DNA from: Candidatus Zixiibacteriota bacterium
GTDB taxonomy: Bacteria > Zixibacteria > MSB-5A5 > GN15 > PGXB01
Length of the DNA stretch: 37,457 nucleotides
Direction of reading: 5' to 3'
NCBI GenBank assembly: GCA_020058225.1
Contig: JAGVEJ010000074.1
Span: forward strand, 1-37,457
Part shown: positions 16,721 through 26,681 of the stretch, in pieces
Numbering within the stretch: the first letter of the stretch is position 1
Layout of the letters: the number at the start of each line of letters is the position of its first letter
Made by a program: the position numbers and the translations under genes
The notes under the pieces: generated by a model
The model's database searches: none
What the model was told of the DNA's origin: nothing
What the model saw: only the letters and a program-made list of their open reading frames with translations

Positions 16721-16744
16721 AAAGGGCGCATTCATGCGCCCTTT
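16721..16744. terminator. Bidirectional terminator between convergent genes
   Basis: A perfect 10-bp stem aaagggcgca/tgcgcccttt with a 4-nt loop lies between the plus-strand deacetylase-like gene and the minus-strand RRM gene. Read on the minus strand the stem is followed by seven T residues, so it is a strong terminator for the RRM gene. On the plus strand the U tract is weaker (cctttaattaa). Confidence 0.85.
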
Positions 16745-16764
16745 AATTAAACTTATGGTCTTAA

Positions 16765-17097
16765 TTAGAACCTGCGACGATTGCCGCTATAGCCGCCGCC
16801 ACCGCCGCCACGGGAATCGCGACGAGCGCCGCCGCCGCCACCGCCACCGCCTTCGGTCCGCGGACGAGCTTCATTCACATTAAGGGAACGGCCGCTGAGA
16901 TCGGTACCATTCAGGCCATTAATCGCGGCCTGTCCTTCGGTCTTGTTCGGCATTTCCACAAATCCAAATCCTCTCGGCTCACCACTAAATTTATCTTTAA
17001 TGATGGTGACTTTGGAAACTTCGCCATAACCTTCAAAAGCCTTGCGAAGGCCATTCTCTTCGACGTCACGCGAAAGGTTGCCTACGTAAATGTTCAT
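16765..17097 (-). CDS. RRM RNA-binding protein with Gly/Arg-rich tail
   Basis: A 110-residue RNA-binding protein. The single RRM has RNP2 (IYVGNL, residues 3-8) and RNP1 (RGFGFVEM, residues 42-49), followed from about residue 80 by a low-complexity tail of Gly runs with RR, RRDSRGG and a final NRRRF, similar to eukaryotic and cyanobacterial glycine-rich RNA-binding proteins. In cyanobacteria such proteins are often cold-induced. A GGAG site precedes the ATG. It is monocistronic, with a strong terminator 20 nt downstream and a long AT-rich leader upstream. Confidence 0.92.
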   Translation of the reverse strand: MNIYVGNLSRDVEENGLRKAFEGYGEVSKVTIIKDKFSGEPRGFGFVEMPNKTEGQAAINGLNGTDLSGRSLNVNEARPRTEGGGGGGGGARRDSRGGGGGGYSGNRRRF

Positions 17098-17595
17098 TTC
17101 ATTTCTCCGAATTTGTTTATCCCTTAACGAGTTTTTTCTTTTTAATATCGCAACCGGGATAAACCGGTTATTTGCGCTTTATTGCGCTATTATCTCCTGA
17201 TTATTCTTTCCACAAGTGAATGACCGAATGATACAGACCTTGGCGAAGCCTAATTAAAGAGATTATTCATTACATGATAATGTATCGACAAATTAATCAA
17301 AGTCAATTACTTTTTTTTGAATTCACGAGAATTTTTTTCATTGCTTTTTATAACAAAGTTTGGTCCATTTGGTTCCCGAAAAGCAATATATTAAACTTCC
17401 GAGCCAAGATTTGACAGTGTTTTTTATACAACCTCAGGTTGTCGATTGGGCATATTTACAGTAATTTTGTTTCGTTCTCTATTCGCTTCTTCTTAAAACA
17501 TGCCATTTTAACTCTGGACAATGACGGCAAATTTGTTATATTTTAACTCTATTTTGTAGAAAGTTAGTAAATATTTTCGGCAAGAGAAGCTGTGA
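17098..17595. other. AT-rich divergent intergenic region
   Basis: About 500 nt separate the minus-strand RRM gene from the plus-strand glycan operon. I see no gene or strong hairpin. The RRM side would hold a leader of about 170 nt if the candidate promoter below is right. On the operon side a TTGACA at 17411-17416 has no convincing -10 at the proper distance, and poly-T runs at 17311-17318 and 17331-17338 give the region a curved, AT-rich character. Confidence 0.6.
17277..17306 (-). promoter_or_regulatory. Candidate promoter of the RRM gene
   Basis: Read on the minus strand, TTGACT (17306-17301) is followed after 18 nt by CATTAT (17282-17277). The -35 matches 5 of 6 and the -10 matches 4 of 6 consensus positions. 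It would give an untranslated leader of roughly 170 nt. Confidence 0.3.
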
Positions 17596-20500
17596 ATGAC
17601 TAAAAATCCCGATTTTCGGCTCAATAAATTTGATCGCGCCAATGCCGCTATTGGGGCGGCGGTTTTTATTATCTCATTTGTTGTTTATAATTTAACCAAA
17701 GCGCCAACTTTTTCCTTTTGGGATTGCGGTGAATTTGTGGCCTGCGCCTATATTCTTGGAATTCCTCATCCTCCGGGGTCACCATTATATGTTATTTTGG
17801 GAAGGATTTTTTCCGTCTTGCCTATCGCGGCTGATATTGCTGTCAGGATAAATTTGCTATCTGTGGTTGCTTCTGCCGCGGGAGCGCTTTTTGGATATTT
17901 GGCTACCGTTCGAATTATACGATTTTGGTTTAATGATAAAGATAATTTTCAGAAACGAATTATCACCTACATTGGCGGTTTCACCGCGGCACTCTTTATG
18001 GCTTTCTCCAATACAAATTGGGGTAATTCTGTTGAGGCCGAGGTTTATGCTATCGCCATCTTGATAATGATGGTAATTTTATGGCTGGCTCTTCGCTATT
18101 TCGAGAGTAAGGAAACTGCGATGGGTAGCCGGAATATGCTTTTAATGGTCTATTTGGGTCTTCTCGGGGTTGGTATTCATCTTACGCTATATGTGGTTGT
18201 ACCGGTTTTTGCTTTATATTTTATCATGAAAAGGGAGGCTGGTGCTAGGGAATGGGGGATTGTCGCGGCATTTTTTGTATTGGAATTATATATGATTTTT
18301 GCCTTATCTTCCCGCCCCAACGAAATCCCTCTTTATATTCCAATACTCTTGCCCTTTATTGTATATGCATTCCATTTGGCCATTGTACAGAAAATTACCC
18401 GTTTTGCATTTATCACAATGGGATTATTTCTGATTTCTCTTTATCCATTCTTTCTCGAAATCGTTAATGCCTTTAGCCTCAATATACTGAGAAAGGATTT
18501 ATCATCAACAATTGATTCTCTGAATAAAGTCCCACTCGGTTGGATTGGATTGGCCGGATTGACGGGGTGGGGATTATTCTCCCTATTTAAATACCAACAA
18601 TTGCGCAAAGAATCTGCCGGTCCGGAATGGCTGATGTTACTCGTTTATTCTTTAATTCCGGCGGTTTTGCTGATAATTGGATTTATCCCCAAAGGATATT
18701 TTTCTTTTCTTTTCTTAAGCGTGATTATAATTGCCGTTTTGGGGGTACTTCTTAGGAATCAAATAAACTGGCTTAATTTGATTGCAGTTGGCGCCGTATC
18801 GATGATAGTTTTTGGGTTCTGGCAATTTCTGTATGGTTTAATATTTGGAGGGATTGCCATTCTATTTTTGGGGTTATATCTAAAAGATAAAAGCTGGAAG
18901 ACAGCTATTTCAATTATTATTGTTGCTGTTATAGGATTCTCAATTCATGCCTTTATACCGATTCGTTCCGCCCAAAATCCTTCAATAGATGAAAACAAAC
19001 CGTCAAGTTCATTTGGGGCCTTTGTCGGGTATCTTGAACGCAAACAATATGGCTCACAATCAATGGTGGAAAGGATGTTTGTTCGCCGCGGAACGTGGGA
19101 GCATCAATTTGGCGATTATCAAAGAATGGGTTTTTGGCGTTTCTTTGGAGAGCAGTATGGATTCAAAGGCCCGCGGTTTTTCATCGCGCTGATTCTTGGT
19201 TTATTCGGCATTTGGGAGGCTATTAGAAGAAAGCCTGATATTGGTTTGCCGCTGATTGTGCTAATTCTTCTTTGTTCAGTGGGCATTGTTTTATACATGA
19301 ATTTTGCCGATGGAACCCGCATGGACCAATCCAAACCGCATGATTATCTTGAGGTTCGCAATCGTGACTATTTCTTCACTCCGGCTTTTGCATTTTTTGG
19401 TCTTGCTATTGGTCTTGGTATTGCCGCCGTAATGGAATTTATAAGAGAATCGATGAAGAATCTGAAACCGGTATTGCAAAAATCTGCATTTACGGCTTCC
19501 TGTTTATTGGTGTTACTGCCATTATCTCCTTTAAAGGCCAATTATTTTATAAATGATCGCTCAAAAAACTACATGCCGTATGACTATGCCAATAACTATC
19601 TGCGTACCTGCGATAAAGATGCCATTCTATTTACTAATGGTGATAATGATACTTTCCCTCTCTGGGCCATACAGGAGGTTTATGGCGTTAGAAAAGATGT
19701 GCGCGTTGTCAATCTCTCTCTGGCCGGTACCCAATGGTATATCAAACAGGCGCGTGACGGAATGAAAGTGCCGATTGAATGGAATGATGAACAAATCGAT
19801 AATTTGCGCTCGTATTGGATTAAAGAGGGCGAGGCTTTTCGTATTCAAGATCAAGTTGTTGAGCATGTAATTACCGCCAACAAGTGGCGCTATCCCATAT
19901 ATATGACTGTTACCGTTCCGGGTGAAAGCAAAAAATATAAAGGGCGCTCGCTGGAAGAAAATTTATCTTTGGAGGGAATGGTTCACAAGCTTGTCCAAAC
20001 CAAAGGCAAAAGCCAGATAAATTTTGAAAAAACCAAAAGGCTATTTCTTGAAGATTACGACTATCGCGGTTTGGGAGAATCAACCGTTTATAAGGATGAA
20101 AATGCCGATAGGATCGCCGGCAATTATGCCACCGGTTACTTGATGCTGGCCGATTCTTTGCGGCGGGCCGGTAATTATGAATCGGCGTTTGATTTTGTAA
20201 AAAGGGGCTTGCAGATACTCCCGGATTCTTATGATATCTATGCTTATGGCTCTCAGCTTTTGGCCGCTATGGGTAGAATTGATACTATGAACGCATATAT
20301 TCAAAATGCCAGTACTGAGGATAAATGGAAGTTATATTTCAACTGGGGAATTTCGGCCAAGGTTGCCGGAAGGATGGATGATGCCGTAAAGGTTTTGGAG
20401 CTGACTCATCAATTGTATCCTGAATATGCCGATGCTTATCGGGCATTGGTTGGTCTTTATTACCAGAATAGGTACTATGGAAAATTAAGGCAGACGGTTT

Positions 20501-20604
20501 TGAAGTGGGTGGAGGATCACCCTGAAGATAGGGAATCTCAGCAATTACTCAGGGAAATAAAGAATGTCGCTCCATCGCTTGATACGCTCGAGGGCATTGA
20601 ATGA
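17596..20604 (+). CDS. DUF2723 membrane glycosyltransferase with TPR tail
   Basis: A 1002-residue polytopic protein. The N-terminus carries the DUF2723 signature FWDCGEF (residues 41-47) and HPPGSPLY (58-65), placing Asp43 and Glu46 in the first outer loop, as in GT-C enzymes that use polyprenyl-phosphate sugars; the eukaryotic relative TMEM260 is an O-mannosyltransferase. About 12 or more membrane helices run to about residue 645, then a soluble domain containing TNGDNDTFPLWAIQE, and TPR-like helices from about 840. It is the first gene of the glycan operon and overlaps the next by 4 nt. Transfer of a sugar to exported protein or glycan is inferred; the acceptor is unknown. Confidence 0.85.
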   Translation: MTKNPDFRLNKFDRANAAIGAAVFIISFVVYNLTKAPTFSFWDCGEFVACAYILGIPHPPGSPLYVILGRIFSVLPIAADIAVRINLLSVVASAAGALFGYLATVRIIRFWFNDKDNFQKRIITYIGGFTAALFMAFSNTNWGNSVEAEVYAIAILIMMVILWLALRYFESKETAMGSRNMLLMVYLGLLGVGIHLTLYVVVPVFALYFIMKREAGAREWGIVAAFFVLELYMIFALSSRPNEIPLYIPILLPFIVYAFHLAIVQKITRFAFITMGLFLISLYPFFLEIVNAFSLNILRKDLSSTIDSLNKVPLGWIGLAGLTGWGLFSLFKYQQLRKESAGPEWLMLLVYSLIPAVLLIIGFIPKGYFSFLFLSVIIIAVLGVLLRNQINWLNLIAVGAVSMIVFGFWQFLYGLIFGGIAILFLGLYLKDKSWKTAISIIIVAVIGFSIHAFIPIRSAQNPSIDENKPSSSFGAFVGYLERKQYGSQSMVERMFVRRGTWEHQFGDYQRMGFWRFFGEQYGFKGPRFFIALILGLFGIWEAIRRKPDIGLPLIVLILLCSVGIVLYMNFADGTRMDQSKPHDYLEVRNRDYFFTPAFAFFGLAIGLGIAAVMEFIRESMKNLKPVLQKSAFTASCLLVLLPLSPLKANYFINDRSKNYMPYDYANNYLRTCDKDAILFTNGDNDTFPLWAIQEVYGVRKDVRVVNLSLAGTQWYIKQARDGMKVPIEWNDEQIDNLRSYWIKEGEAFRIQDQVVEHVITANKWRYPIYMTVTVPGESKKYKGRSLEENLSLEGMVHKLVQTKGKSQINFEKTKRLFLEDYDYRGLGESTVYKDENADRIAGNYATGYLMLADSLRRAGNYESAFDFVKRGLQILPDSYDIYAYGSQLLAAMGRIDTMNAYIQNASTEDKWKLYFNWGISAKVAGRMDDAVKVLELTHQLYPEYADAYRALVGLYYQNRYYGKLRQTVLKWVEDHPEDRESQQLLREIKNVAPSLDTLEGIE

Positions 20605-21719
20605 TGAATATTCTTGCCCTCAATTGGCAGGACCTGACTAATCCTCTGTCCGGCGGGGCGGAAGTACATCTCGATGAATTGCTTCGAAGAATTGCCCAAA
20701 GGGGGCATAAGGTCACGCTGTTTTGTTCCGGATATGCCAATTCAAAACAGGAGGAAGTAATTGGGGGCATCAGAATTATCCGTTCCGGCAATCGCTACAA
20801 TTTCAATCTTATAGCGCCTTTTGTATTGCGTAAGCTTGTGCGTCGGGAAAGATTTGATATTCTTATTGAAGATATCAATAAGATTCCCTTTTATACGCCG
20901 CTTTATTTGAATCTGCCGACACTTGTGGTTGTGCCGCATCTTTTTTCAACCACGGTTTTTAGGGAGATTAATTTTATTCTTGGACTATATATATATTTTG
21001 CGGAAAGACCGTTGGTGGCTTTGTATAGGGGCAAAAAGTTTAATGTTATATCCGAATCGACCGCCGATGATATTGCTAAGCGCGGTATCCCGAAATCAGA
21101 TATTTCCGTGGTGCATTGCGGCATTGATAATACAACATATATAGTCGATTCATCGCAAAAGAAATACAATCGCCCGACCATTATCTATCTTGGCCGGATA
21201 AAAAAATATAAATCAATTGATCATCTTGTTTTGGCTTTTCAAAAAGTCCTACAGAAAATTCCGGAGGCCGAATTAAAAATTATCGGCAATGGCGATTATT
21301 TGCCCCGGCTTAAAAAACTGGCTGAAAATCTAAAATTAGACCAAGCAATAAGGTTCCCTGGGTATGTTTCCAGTGAAGAAAAAGTTGAAATAATGCAAAG
21401 GAGCCATGTTGCCGTATATCCCTCTCTTAAGGAAGGATGGGGATTGACCAATATTGAGGCCAACGCCTGCGGGACACCGGCAATCGCCGCCAATGTTCCC
21501 GGGTTGAGAGATTCTGTAATTGATGGCGAGACGGGATTTCTCTATCAATATGGCAATATTGATGAACTGGCGGACAAATTGGTTTTGATTTTGAAAGATT
21601 CTTCGCTGAGAGGAAAGCTTGAAAAGGGGGGATTGGAATGGGCCGGCAGATTTAATTGGGATTCTGCGGCGGAACAATTTTTGCATATTTTGGAAGGGGT
21701 TGCGAGGGGAAAGAAATGA
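20601..21719 (+). CDS. Glycosyltransferase family 4
   Basis: A 372-residue cytoplasmic GT-B glycosyltransferase. The N-terminal half has the acceptor-side SGGAEVHLDELLRRIAQRGH pattern. The C-terminal half has IIYLGRIKKYKSIDHLV and the retaining EX7E motif in KEGWGLTNIEANACGTP, followed by GLRDSVIDGETGFL. It would add a sugar from a nucleotide donor to a growing lipid-linked acceptor. The sugar cannot be deduced. It overlaps the DUF2723 stop and the following gene by 4 nt each, so it is tightly coupled in the operon. Confidence 0.9.
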   Translation: MMNILALNWQDLTNPLSGGAEVHLDELLRRIAQRGHKVTLFCSGYANSKQEEVIGGIRIIRSGNRYNFNLIAPFVLRKLVRRERFDILIEDINKIPFYTPLYLNLPTLVVVPHLFSTTVFREINFILGLYIYFAERPLVALYRGKKFNVISESTADDIAKRGIPKSDISVVHCGIDNTTYIVDSSQKKYNRPTIIYLGRIKKYKSIDHLVLAFQKVLQKIPEAELKIIGNGDYLPRLKKLAENLKLDQAIRFPGYVSSEEKVEIMQRSHVAVYPSLKEGWGLTNIEANACGTPAIAANVPGLRDSVIDGETGFLYQYGNIDELADKLVLILKDSSLRGKLEKGGLEWAGRFNWDSAAEQFLHILEGVARGKK

Positions 21720-22726
21720 TGACTCGAAAAAGACTCCTATCATTTTTACTTGGCATAATAATTTCCATAGTATTTTTGTATATCATTCTTCGAAATGTGA
21801 ATTTTGATGAGTTGACCACCGCTCTTAAAGATGCTAATTATATTTGGCTGATTCCCAATATATTTTTTGTGGTGTTTGCCATGTTTCAAAGAGCTGAACG
21901 GTGGAAATATATGCTCAACCCGATTGCCAGAGTTCCATATAAGAAGCTTCTTTCGGCAACATGTATAGGTTTTATGGCCAATAATGTTCTCCCATTGCGA
22001 TTGGGCGAATTTGTCCGCGCCTATTCACTTTCCAAGCAGGATAAAACAATCACCAAATCGGCCTCGCTGGCGACTATTTTTGTGGAACGAATGGTTTTTG
22101 ATTTGATAGCATTACTTCTTATTTTGGGCGTTGTTCTGACTGTTACGCCAATTCCGGTTGATAGCAAATTTAAATTGGGAGCGCTGATGTCTTTGGGGAT
22201 AGCTATTGCAGGCTTTATATTTGCTGTTGTGATAGTACTCAAACCTGAGGGTACCGGCAGACTTCTTACAAAATATCTCTTTTTCCTGCCGGCGAGAATC
22301 CGGGACAAGGTGGCCAGTACGGTACTCAAATTTTCCAAAGGATTGCTTTTTCTCAAAGACTGGAAACAGACTCTTTTTGTATCTATCCATACATTAATTC
22401 TTTGGCTTTTTATGGGGATATCAAACATTTTTGTGTTTTATGCTTTTAATTTTGATCTGCCAATTTATGCATCCTACGTGCTGTTGGTGGTGGTCTCAAT
22501 ATCAATTTTGATTCCATCATCTCCCGGCTTTATCGGCGTTTATCATGGCGGTGTGGTGTGGACATTAAATTTTTTTAATATCAGCCAGCATAGTGCGGTT
22601 TCATGCGCCATTGTCTTGCATGCGGCGCAGTTTATCCCGATCACCCTGATGGGATTTTACTATCTTCGCAAGGAGCATCTCTCGCTAAAACAGTTGGAGA
22701 AGGAGGCTCTGGATGAAGGACAATGA
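21716..22726 (+). CDS. LPG-synthase-TM / UPF0104 integral membrane protein
   Basis: A 336-residue membrane protein of the lysylphosphatidylglycerol synthase transmembrane (AglD-like, UPF0104) family with about eight helices. Family marks are the FMANNVLPLRLGEFVRAY segment, ERMVFDLIALL, and IPSSPGFIGVYHGG near the C-terminus. Members without a soluble catalytic domain often sit in glycan operons and are thought to move or modify lipid-linked intermediates. The start is ATG 21716 (MMTRKRL) overlapping the GT4 stop; the open frame upstream is the GT4 gene in another frame. It overlaps the next gene by 14 nt. Confidence 0.85.
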   Translation: MMTRKRLLSFLLGIIISIVFLYIILRNVNFDELTTALKDANYIWLIPNIFFVVFAMFQRAERWKYMLNPIARVPYKKLLSATCIGFMANNVLPLRLGEFVRAYSLSKQDKTITKSASLATIFVERMVFDLIALLLILGVVLTVTPIPVDSKFKLGALMSLGIAIAGFIFAVVIVLKPEGTGRLLTKYLFFLPARIRDKVASTVLKFSKGLLFLKDWKQTLFVSIHTLILWLFMGISNIFVFYAFNFDLPIYASYVLLVVVSISILIPSSPGFIGVYHGGVVWTLNFFNISQHSAVSCAIVLHAAQFIPITLMGFYYLRKEHLSLKQLEKEALDEGQ

Positions 22727-23450
22727 TTCCGCCCGTAAGAAGCTTCTTATAGTTTTGCCGGCTTATAATGAATCCGGAAAAATTGGGCGAGTGGTTCAGA
22801 AGGTCAAGGCAATAGAGCTGGTTGATTGTATCGTGGTGGTCGATGACTGCTCCAGTGATAAGACATCAGATGAAGCTCTGTCCGCGGGCGCCATTGTATT
22901 GCGGCATGAAAAAAATCAAGGGGTTGGGGCGGGTATAAGAACCGGCATAAAATACGGAATTGAAAATGGTTATGAAATCTGCGCCATTTTATCAGGTGAT
23001 GACCAGCATGAACCGAAAGAAATCAAGCGGGTAGTCGGACCGATTTTGAAAAATGAGTATGATTTTATTCAAGGGTCGCGCCGTATGAAAGGCGGCTGTG
23101 TGGTCAATGACCGTCCTTTTCGCATGGTGACAACCCAGCTTTATTCGCTTTTATTTTCTTTTTTGACATTTAGAAGAATTACCGATGCCACCAATGGATT
23201 CAGGGCTTTCCGGCTGTCAATTTTTAATAATCCCGCTATCAACATCGACCAAGAATGGCTTGACAGATATGAACTAGAGCCATATATATTATATAAGGTC
23301 GTCAAAGATAAAAATATCAGATTTAAGGAAACGCCAATTACAATTTATTATCATCAAAGTCGCAAACAGTTTACCAAAATGAAACCATTTCTGGATTGGT
23401 GGCGATTGGCCAAGCCAATGATTTATCTTGGATTAAGAATAAGGAAATAG
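22713..23450 (+). CDS. DPM1-like family 2 glycosyltransferase
   Basis: A 245-residue GT-A enzyme related to polyprenyl-phosphate mannose or glucose synthases. It has VLPAYNESGKIGRVV, the nucleotide-binding VVDDCSSD and the metal/catalytic SGDDQHEP (Asp96-Asp97), followed by FIQGSRR and TDATNGFRAF. There is no C-terminal membrane helix pair, unlike many bacterial homologues. It probably makes the lipid-phosphate sugar used by the GT-C enzymes of this operon. A paralogue at 28367-29083 shares the same C-terminal layout (WLDRYE, then FLDWWRLAKPMIYLGLRIRK). Confidence 0.88.
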   Translation: MKDNDSARKKLLIVLPAYNESGKIGRVVQKVKAIELVDCIVVVDDCSSDKTSDEALSAGAIVLRHEKNQGVGAGIRTGIKYGIENGYEICAILSGDDQHEPKEIKRVVGPILKNEYDFIQGSRRMKGGCVVNDRPFRMVTTQLYSLLFSFLTFRRITDATNGFRAFRLSIFNNPAINIDQEWLDRYELEPYILYKVVKDKNIRFKETPITIYYHQSRKQFTKMKPFLDWWRLAKPMIYLGLRIRK

Positions 23451-23452
23451 CT

Positions 23453-24415
23453 GTGAATAATCTCGATTTTGCCGAGCGTAAGGTTCTCATAACCGGCGGA
23501 GCCGGTTTTGTCGGTTCTAACCTGGTTGCCGCTGTGGTAAGGGCGGGCGGAGAAGCTATTGTGCTTGATGATTTATATACCGGAGATCTAAAAAATATAG
23601 ACAGCGATATCAAATATGAATTTATCAATGGTTCCGTTACCAACTATGAACTTGTGCTTAAATTGATGAAGGAAGTTGATTATGTGGCGCATCTGGCGGC
23701 CAGAAATATTATCGTTTCAACCAAAAATCCCCGTGATGATTATGAAACCAATATCGGCGGGACATTAAATGTTCTTCTTGCGGCCAGGGAAACCCATCCC
23801 AAAAGAATTGTCTATACTTCCTCAGCGTCAATTTATGGAAATCCGCGCATTTTACCCATCGCTGAAGACGAAACCCCGTTGACCTTCTCGCCTTATTCTG
23901 TATCCAAACTTGCCGGTGAGAATTATTGCTACGCCTTTTATGAAACCTATGGTATTCCAGTTACGGTTGTGCGATATTCCAATATTTATGGCATAAAACA
24001 AAATCCTTCCAATCCCTATTGCGGCGTAATCTCAAAGTTTATTATGTCAATTGAGAATAATGAATCGGTGCAAATACATGGGGATGGTCTTCAGACAAGG
24101 GATTTTACCTATGTCGATGATGCCGTAAATGCAACTCTTTCGGCGCTACTTTCCCCTCGGGCCGATGGATTAGTTTTTAATCTTGGGACCGGCGTTGAGA
24201 CAAGTATCATGCAAGTTGTCAATATTTTGGGAGAAATTATCGGCAGAAAGGTTACCTGCGAGCATATTGACAGAAGGGATATTGACAATATCCGGAGAAG
24301 GGTCCTGAATATTGAACGGATACGCACTCGCTTGCGCTGGCAACCTCAGGTAACCTTGAAGGAAGGATTGCGGCGCACCTATGAGTGGTATAATTCTCTG
24401 CCAAATAAGCCATAG
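23453..24415 (+). CDS. NAD-dependent sugar epimerase/dehydratase
   Basis: A 320-residue extended short-chain dehydrogenase acting on nucleotide sugars. The Rossmann motif GGAGFVGSNL lies at residues 15-24, the catalytic YSVSK is Tyr148/Lys152, and SSASIYG supplies the conserved Ser. The segment RDFTYVDDAVNA is typical of UDP-glucose 4-epimerase-like members. The product cannot be fixed; galactose or uronic-acid epimerases are the closest guess. The start is GTG at 23453, just after the stop of the GT2; the upstream extension of the frame lies inside that gene. Confidence 0.88.
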   Translation: MNNLDFAERKVLITGGAGFVGSNLVAAVVRAGGEAIVLDDLYTGDLKNIDSDIKYEFINGSVTNYELVLKLMKEVDYVAHLAARNIIVSTKNPRDDYETNIGGTLNVLLAARETHPKRIVYTSSASIYGNPRILPIAEDETPLTFSPYSVSKLAGENYCYAFYETYGIPVTVVRYSNIYGIKQNPSNPYCGVISKFIMSIENNESVQIHGDGLQTRDFTYVDDAVNATLSALLSPRADGLVFNLGTGVETSIMQVVNILGEIIGRKVTCEHIDRRDIDNIRRRVLNIERIRTRLRWQPQVTLKEGLRRTYEWYNSLPNKP

Positions 24416-24443
24416 GCTTACAAGATAGGGATCAAATTTCCTG

Positions 24444-26669
24444 ATGTTTTCTAATCTTCGCCTACGACATTTGCTTATTGGTCTTGCAGTTTTATCTCTT
24501 ATAATTAAGCTTGGGTTTATTTTCGGGAAAAAGCAGACGCCGGTAATGTGGGATGCGCGGATTTATTCATCGGTGGCATTGGGGCTGATTTACAAGATTC
24601 AAGATGGCGGGGCATTCGGCCATCCTGAAAAACTAAGTTCTTCAGACTCGGCCTTCCAGCAGGGGCAATTTGATATATATTTGGCCAAATATGTCACCGG
24701 CGAGCAGATTGACTGGTTGTATTACAAAAGACCGACTATGGCGACCGCACAGGAATATCTGTTTATATCGGGGCCAATTTTGCCTGCTTTTTTGACGATA
24801 TTTATATGGCAGAATATTTTTTCTGATTTTACATTAATTAGAATCGCCAATGCCATTGTCGATACCTTTTCGGTATTATTATTATTTTTAATTGCCCATC
24901 AGCTTTTTGGCAGAAGAATCGGCTTATTGGCGAGTTTCTTATATATTATTTATATGCCGTTTACAATTATCTGCGGCATGATTACTCCTGAACCGATTAC
25001 GATGTCACTTATTCTTGCCGTCTTGTATGTGATATTATTATGGTATAAACATCAGAATCCAAGGTTTCTCTATATTGCCGGATTGGCGCTTGGTCTTCTT
25101 GTACTTGCCAAGCCGACGGCGTCATTGTTATTCTTTCCATTTATAGTTGGGTTTCTCATTGAAAATAAAAATAAGCTCAAGCAAATATTGCCATTTCTTG
25201 CCAAAGCCGCAATTCCCTTTGCGGCTGTTGTGATACCATGGTTTATTATGGCATCGTTATATTTTGGCAAGCCGGCTATTCGTGACCCGCGCTATTCTGA
25301 AGCAAATTTCCGCTCCAGTTCATCAATCAAATATGAGGGATACGATCTCGATTTTGTCGAGAAAGATTTCTGGACTTATTCGGTCTCTGAGATGATTATC
25401 GATGATCCCATAGGGTATGGAAAATTATTGGTCAAGAAATTCGCCCGTCTCTGGTCGAACCCGTTCAATGAATTTGGTCAGACATATCTAATACCCCATG
25501 AGGCGCTAAAATCAATTCATTTGGTATTGATAATTGCGGCTTTATTTGGGATAATTTATTTTATTTCGAACGGCTACGGTTTTATTTATCTATTATTAAT
25601 CCTCCTGTATTATTCCATGGTTCATATTGTTTTTCATTCATTGGCGAGATACAATTTAAACGCAATGCCTTTTGTAATAATAGCGTCTTCCGCCATATTT
25701 GTAAAAATTTTTGATGGTTTGTATCGGATATTTGCAGAGAGAGAGCGCCATCGATTTTTGGCAGGAAATATTCTATCTGCGTTGGCAGTAATATCATTTC
25801 TATTTATCCCATTGGAAATTCCGGTCGGCATTCTTGGCCATGCAGTGGGCGTGTGGTTAATTTTAGCCATAAAAGCGGTTTTGTTGATAGGCGCTATTTA
25901 TTATTTATATCAATGGTTGCTTAAAATAAGCAGTAAAACCAAAGCCGCTTGCTCCGCTTTTATTTCAGGGGGAATACTTCTTATAATTATGCTTGTTATC
26001 GGTGCGGCGCCGGAAAATTGGGCGGAATGGAAATGCGAATTAGATAATCCCAATCAATCGGCGGGAGTCAAAGTCTATCCATCAAAAAATATTTCTTTAT
26101 CAGATATAGAGTCGGTTGCCATAAGAGCTGATTTGAGCGCGCAGAGGGAGACCGGCAATAAATTTATAATATCGGTTAATGGCGCCAAATCCGGGTTTGC
26201 TATCGGCGAGCCGCCGGCCTCATTGATGTACTACAAAAAGGCGACCTATCCTGTTTTTGAAAAATTGATGGATATTCATAAGGAAGAAATGCGTCATTGG
26301 TCCTATTTTAGGATTCCCGGGTCGGTTTTCAAGGAGCTAATTGACAGAGATGGATTTATTGATATCTCTATTAGCGCCGCCGGGGCTGATAAAATCACAC
26401 TCTATGGCAATTATCCAATAATTGATGGGGATTCCATTTTAATCCCTGATTTATATCGTTCTTCCATAGAGAAAATGATCGATAAAGGCGATCCTCGAAT
26501 ATGGCAAAAATATCCTCTTTCGTCCGATTCAGCTATATCGTATTTTGTATCTGATATGAAAAGTGATAATAGATCAATCGACCTTACGCCGTCTTTTGGC
26601 AATCAAGTTGGGCGTTATAGAATATATATAGAAGCAATCACAAATGATGGGAGAATTTTCTTTTTTTAG
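24444..26669 (+). CDS. GT39/ArnT-like membrane glycosyltransferase
   Basis: A 741-residue polytopic protein of the GT-C superfamily. The first helix (about 9-27) leads into an outer loop with MWDARIYSS, where GT39-type enzymes have their catalytic Asp. Around 11-12 helices run to about residue 520. The final 220 residues form a soluble, probably extracytoplasmic, beta-rich domain. A lipid-phosphate sugar is the expected donor, supplied by the DPM1-like genes of the operon. The gene lies 28 nt after the epimerase and 12 nt before the oxidoreductase. The acceptor is unknown. Confidence 0.8.
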   Translation: MFSNLRLRHLLIGLAVLSLIIKLGFIFGKKQTPVMWDARIYSSVALGLIYKIQDGGAFGHPEKLSSSDSAFQQGQFDIYLAKYVTGEQIDWLYYKRPTMATAQEYLFISGPILPAFLTIFIWQNIFSDFTLIRIANAIVDTFSVLLLFLIAHQLFGRRIGLLASFLYIIYMPFTIICGMITPEPITMSLILAVLYVILLWYKHQNPRFLYIAGLALGLLVLAKPTASLLFFPFIVGFLIENKNKLKQILPFLAKAAIPFAAVVIPWFIMASLYFGKPAIRDPRYSEANFRSSSSIKYEGYDLDFVEKDFWTYSVSEMIIDDPIGYGKLLVKKFARLWSNPFNEFGQTYLIPHEALKSIHLVLIIAALFGIIYFISNGYGFIYLLLILLYYSMVHIVFHSLARYNLNAMPFVIIASSAIFVKIFDGLYRIFAERERHRFLAGNILSALAVISFLFIPLEIPVGILGHAVGVWLILAIKAVLLIGAIYYLYQWLLKISSKTKAACSAFISGGILLIIMLVIGAAPENWAEWKCELDNPNQSAGVKVYPSKNISLSDIESVAIRADLSAQRETGNKFIISVNGAKSGFAIGEPPASLMYYKKATYPVFEKLMDIHKEEMRHWSYFRIPGSVFKELIDRDGFIDISISAAGADKITLYGNYPIIDGDSILIPDLYRSSIEKMIDKGDPRIWQKYPLSSDSAISYFVSDMKSDNRSIDLTPSFGNQVGRYRIYIEAITNDGRIFFF

Positions 26670-26681
26670 GAATATGATAAT

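Noticed and set aside
16780-16860. Simple-sequence GC-rich repeat (gccgccgcc) as an independent repeat element
   Set aside because: It is the coding sequence for the Gly-rich tail of the RRM protein.
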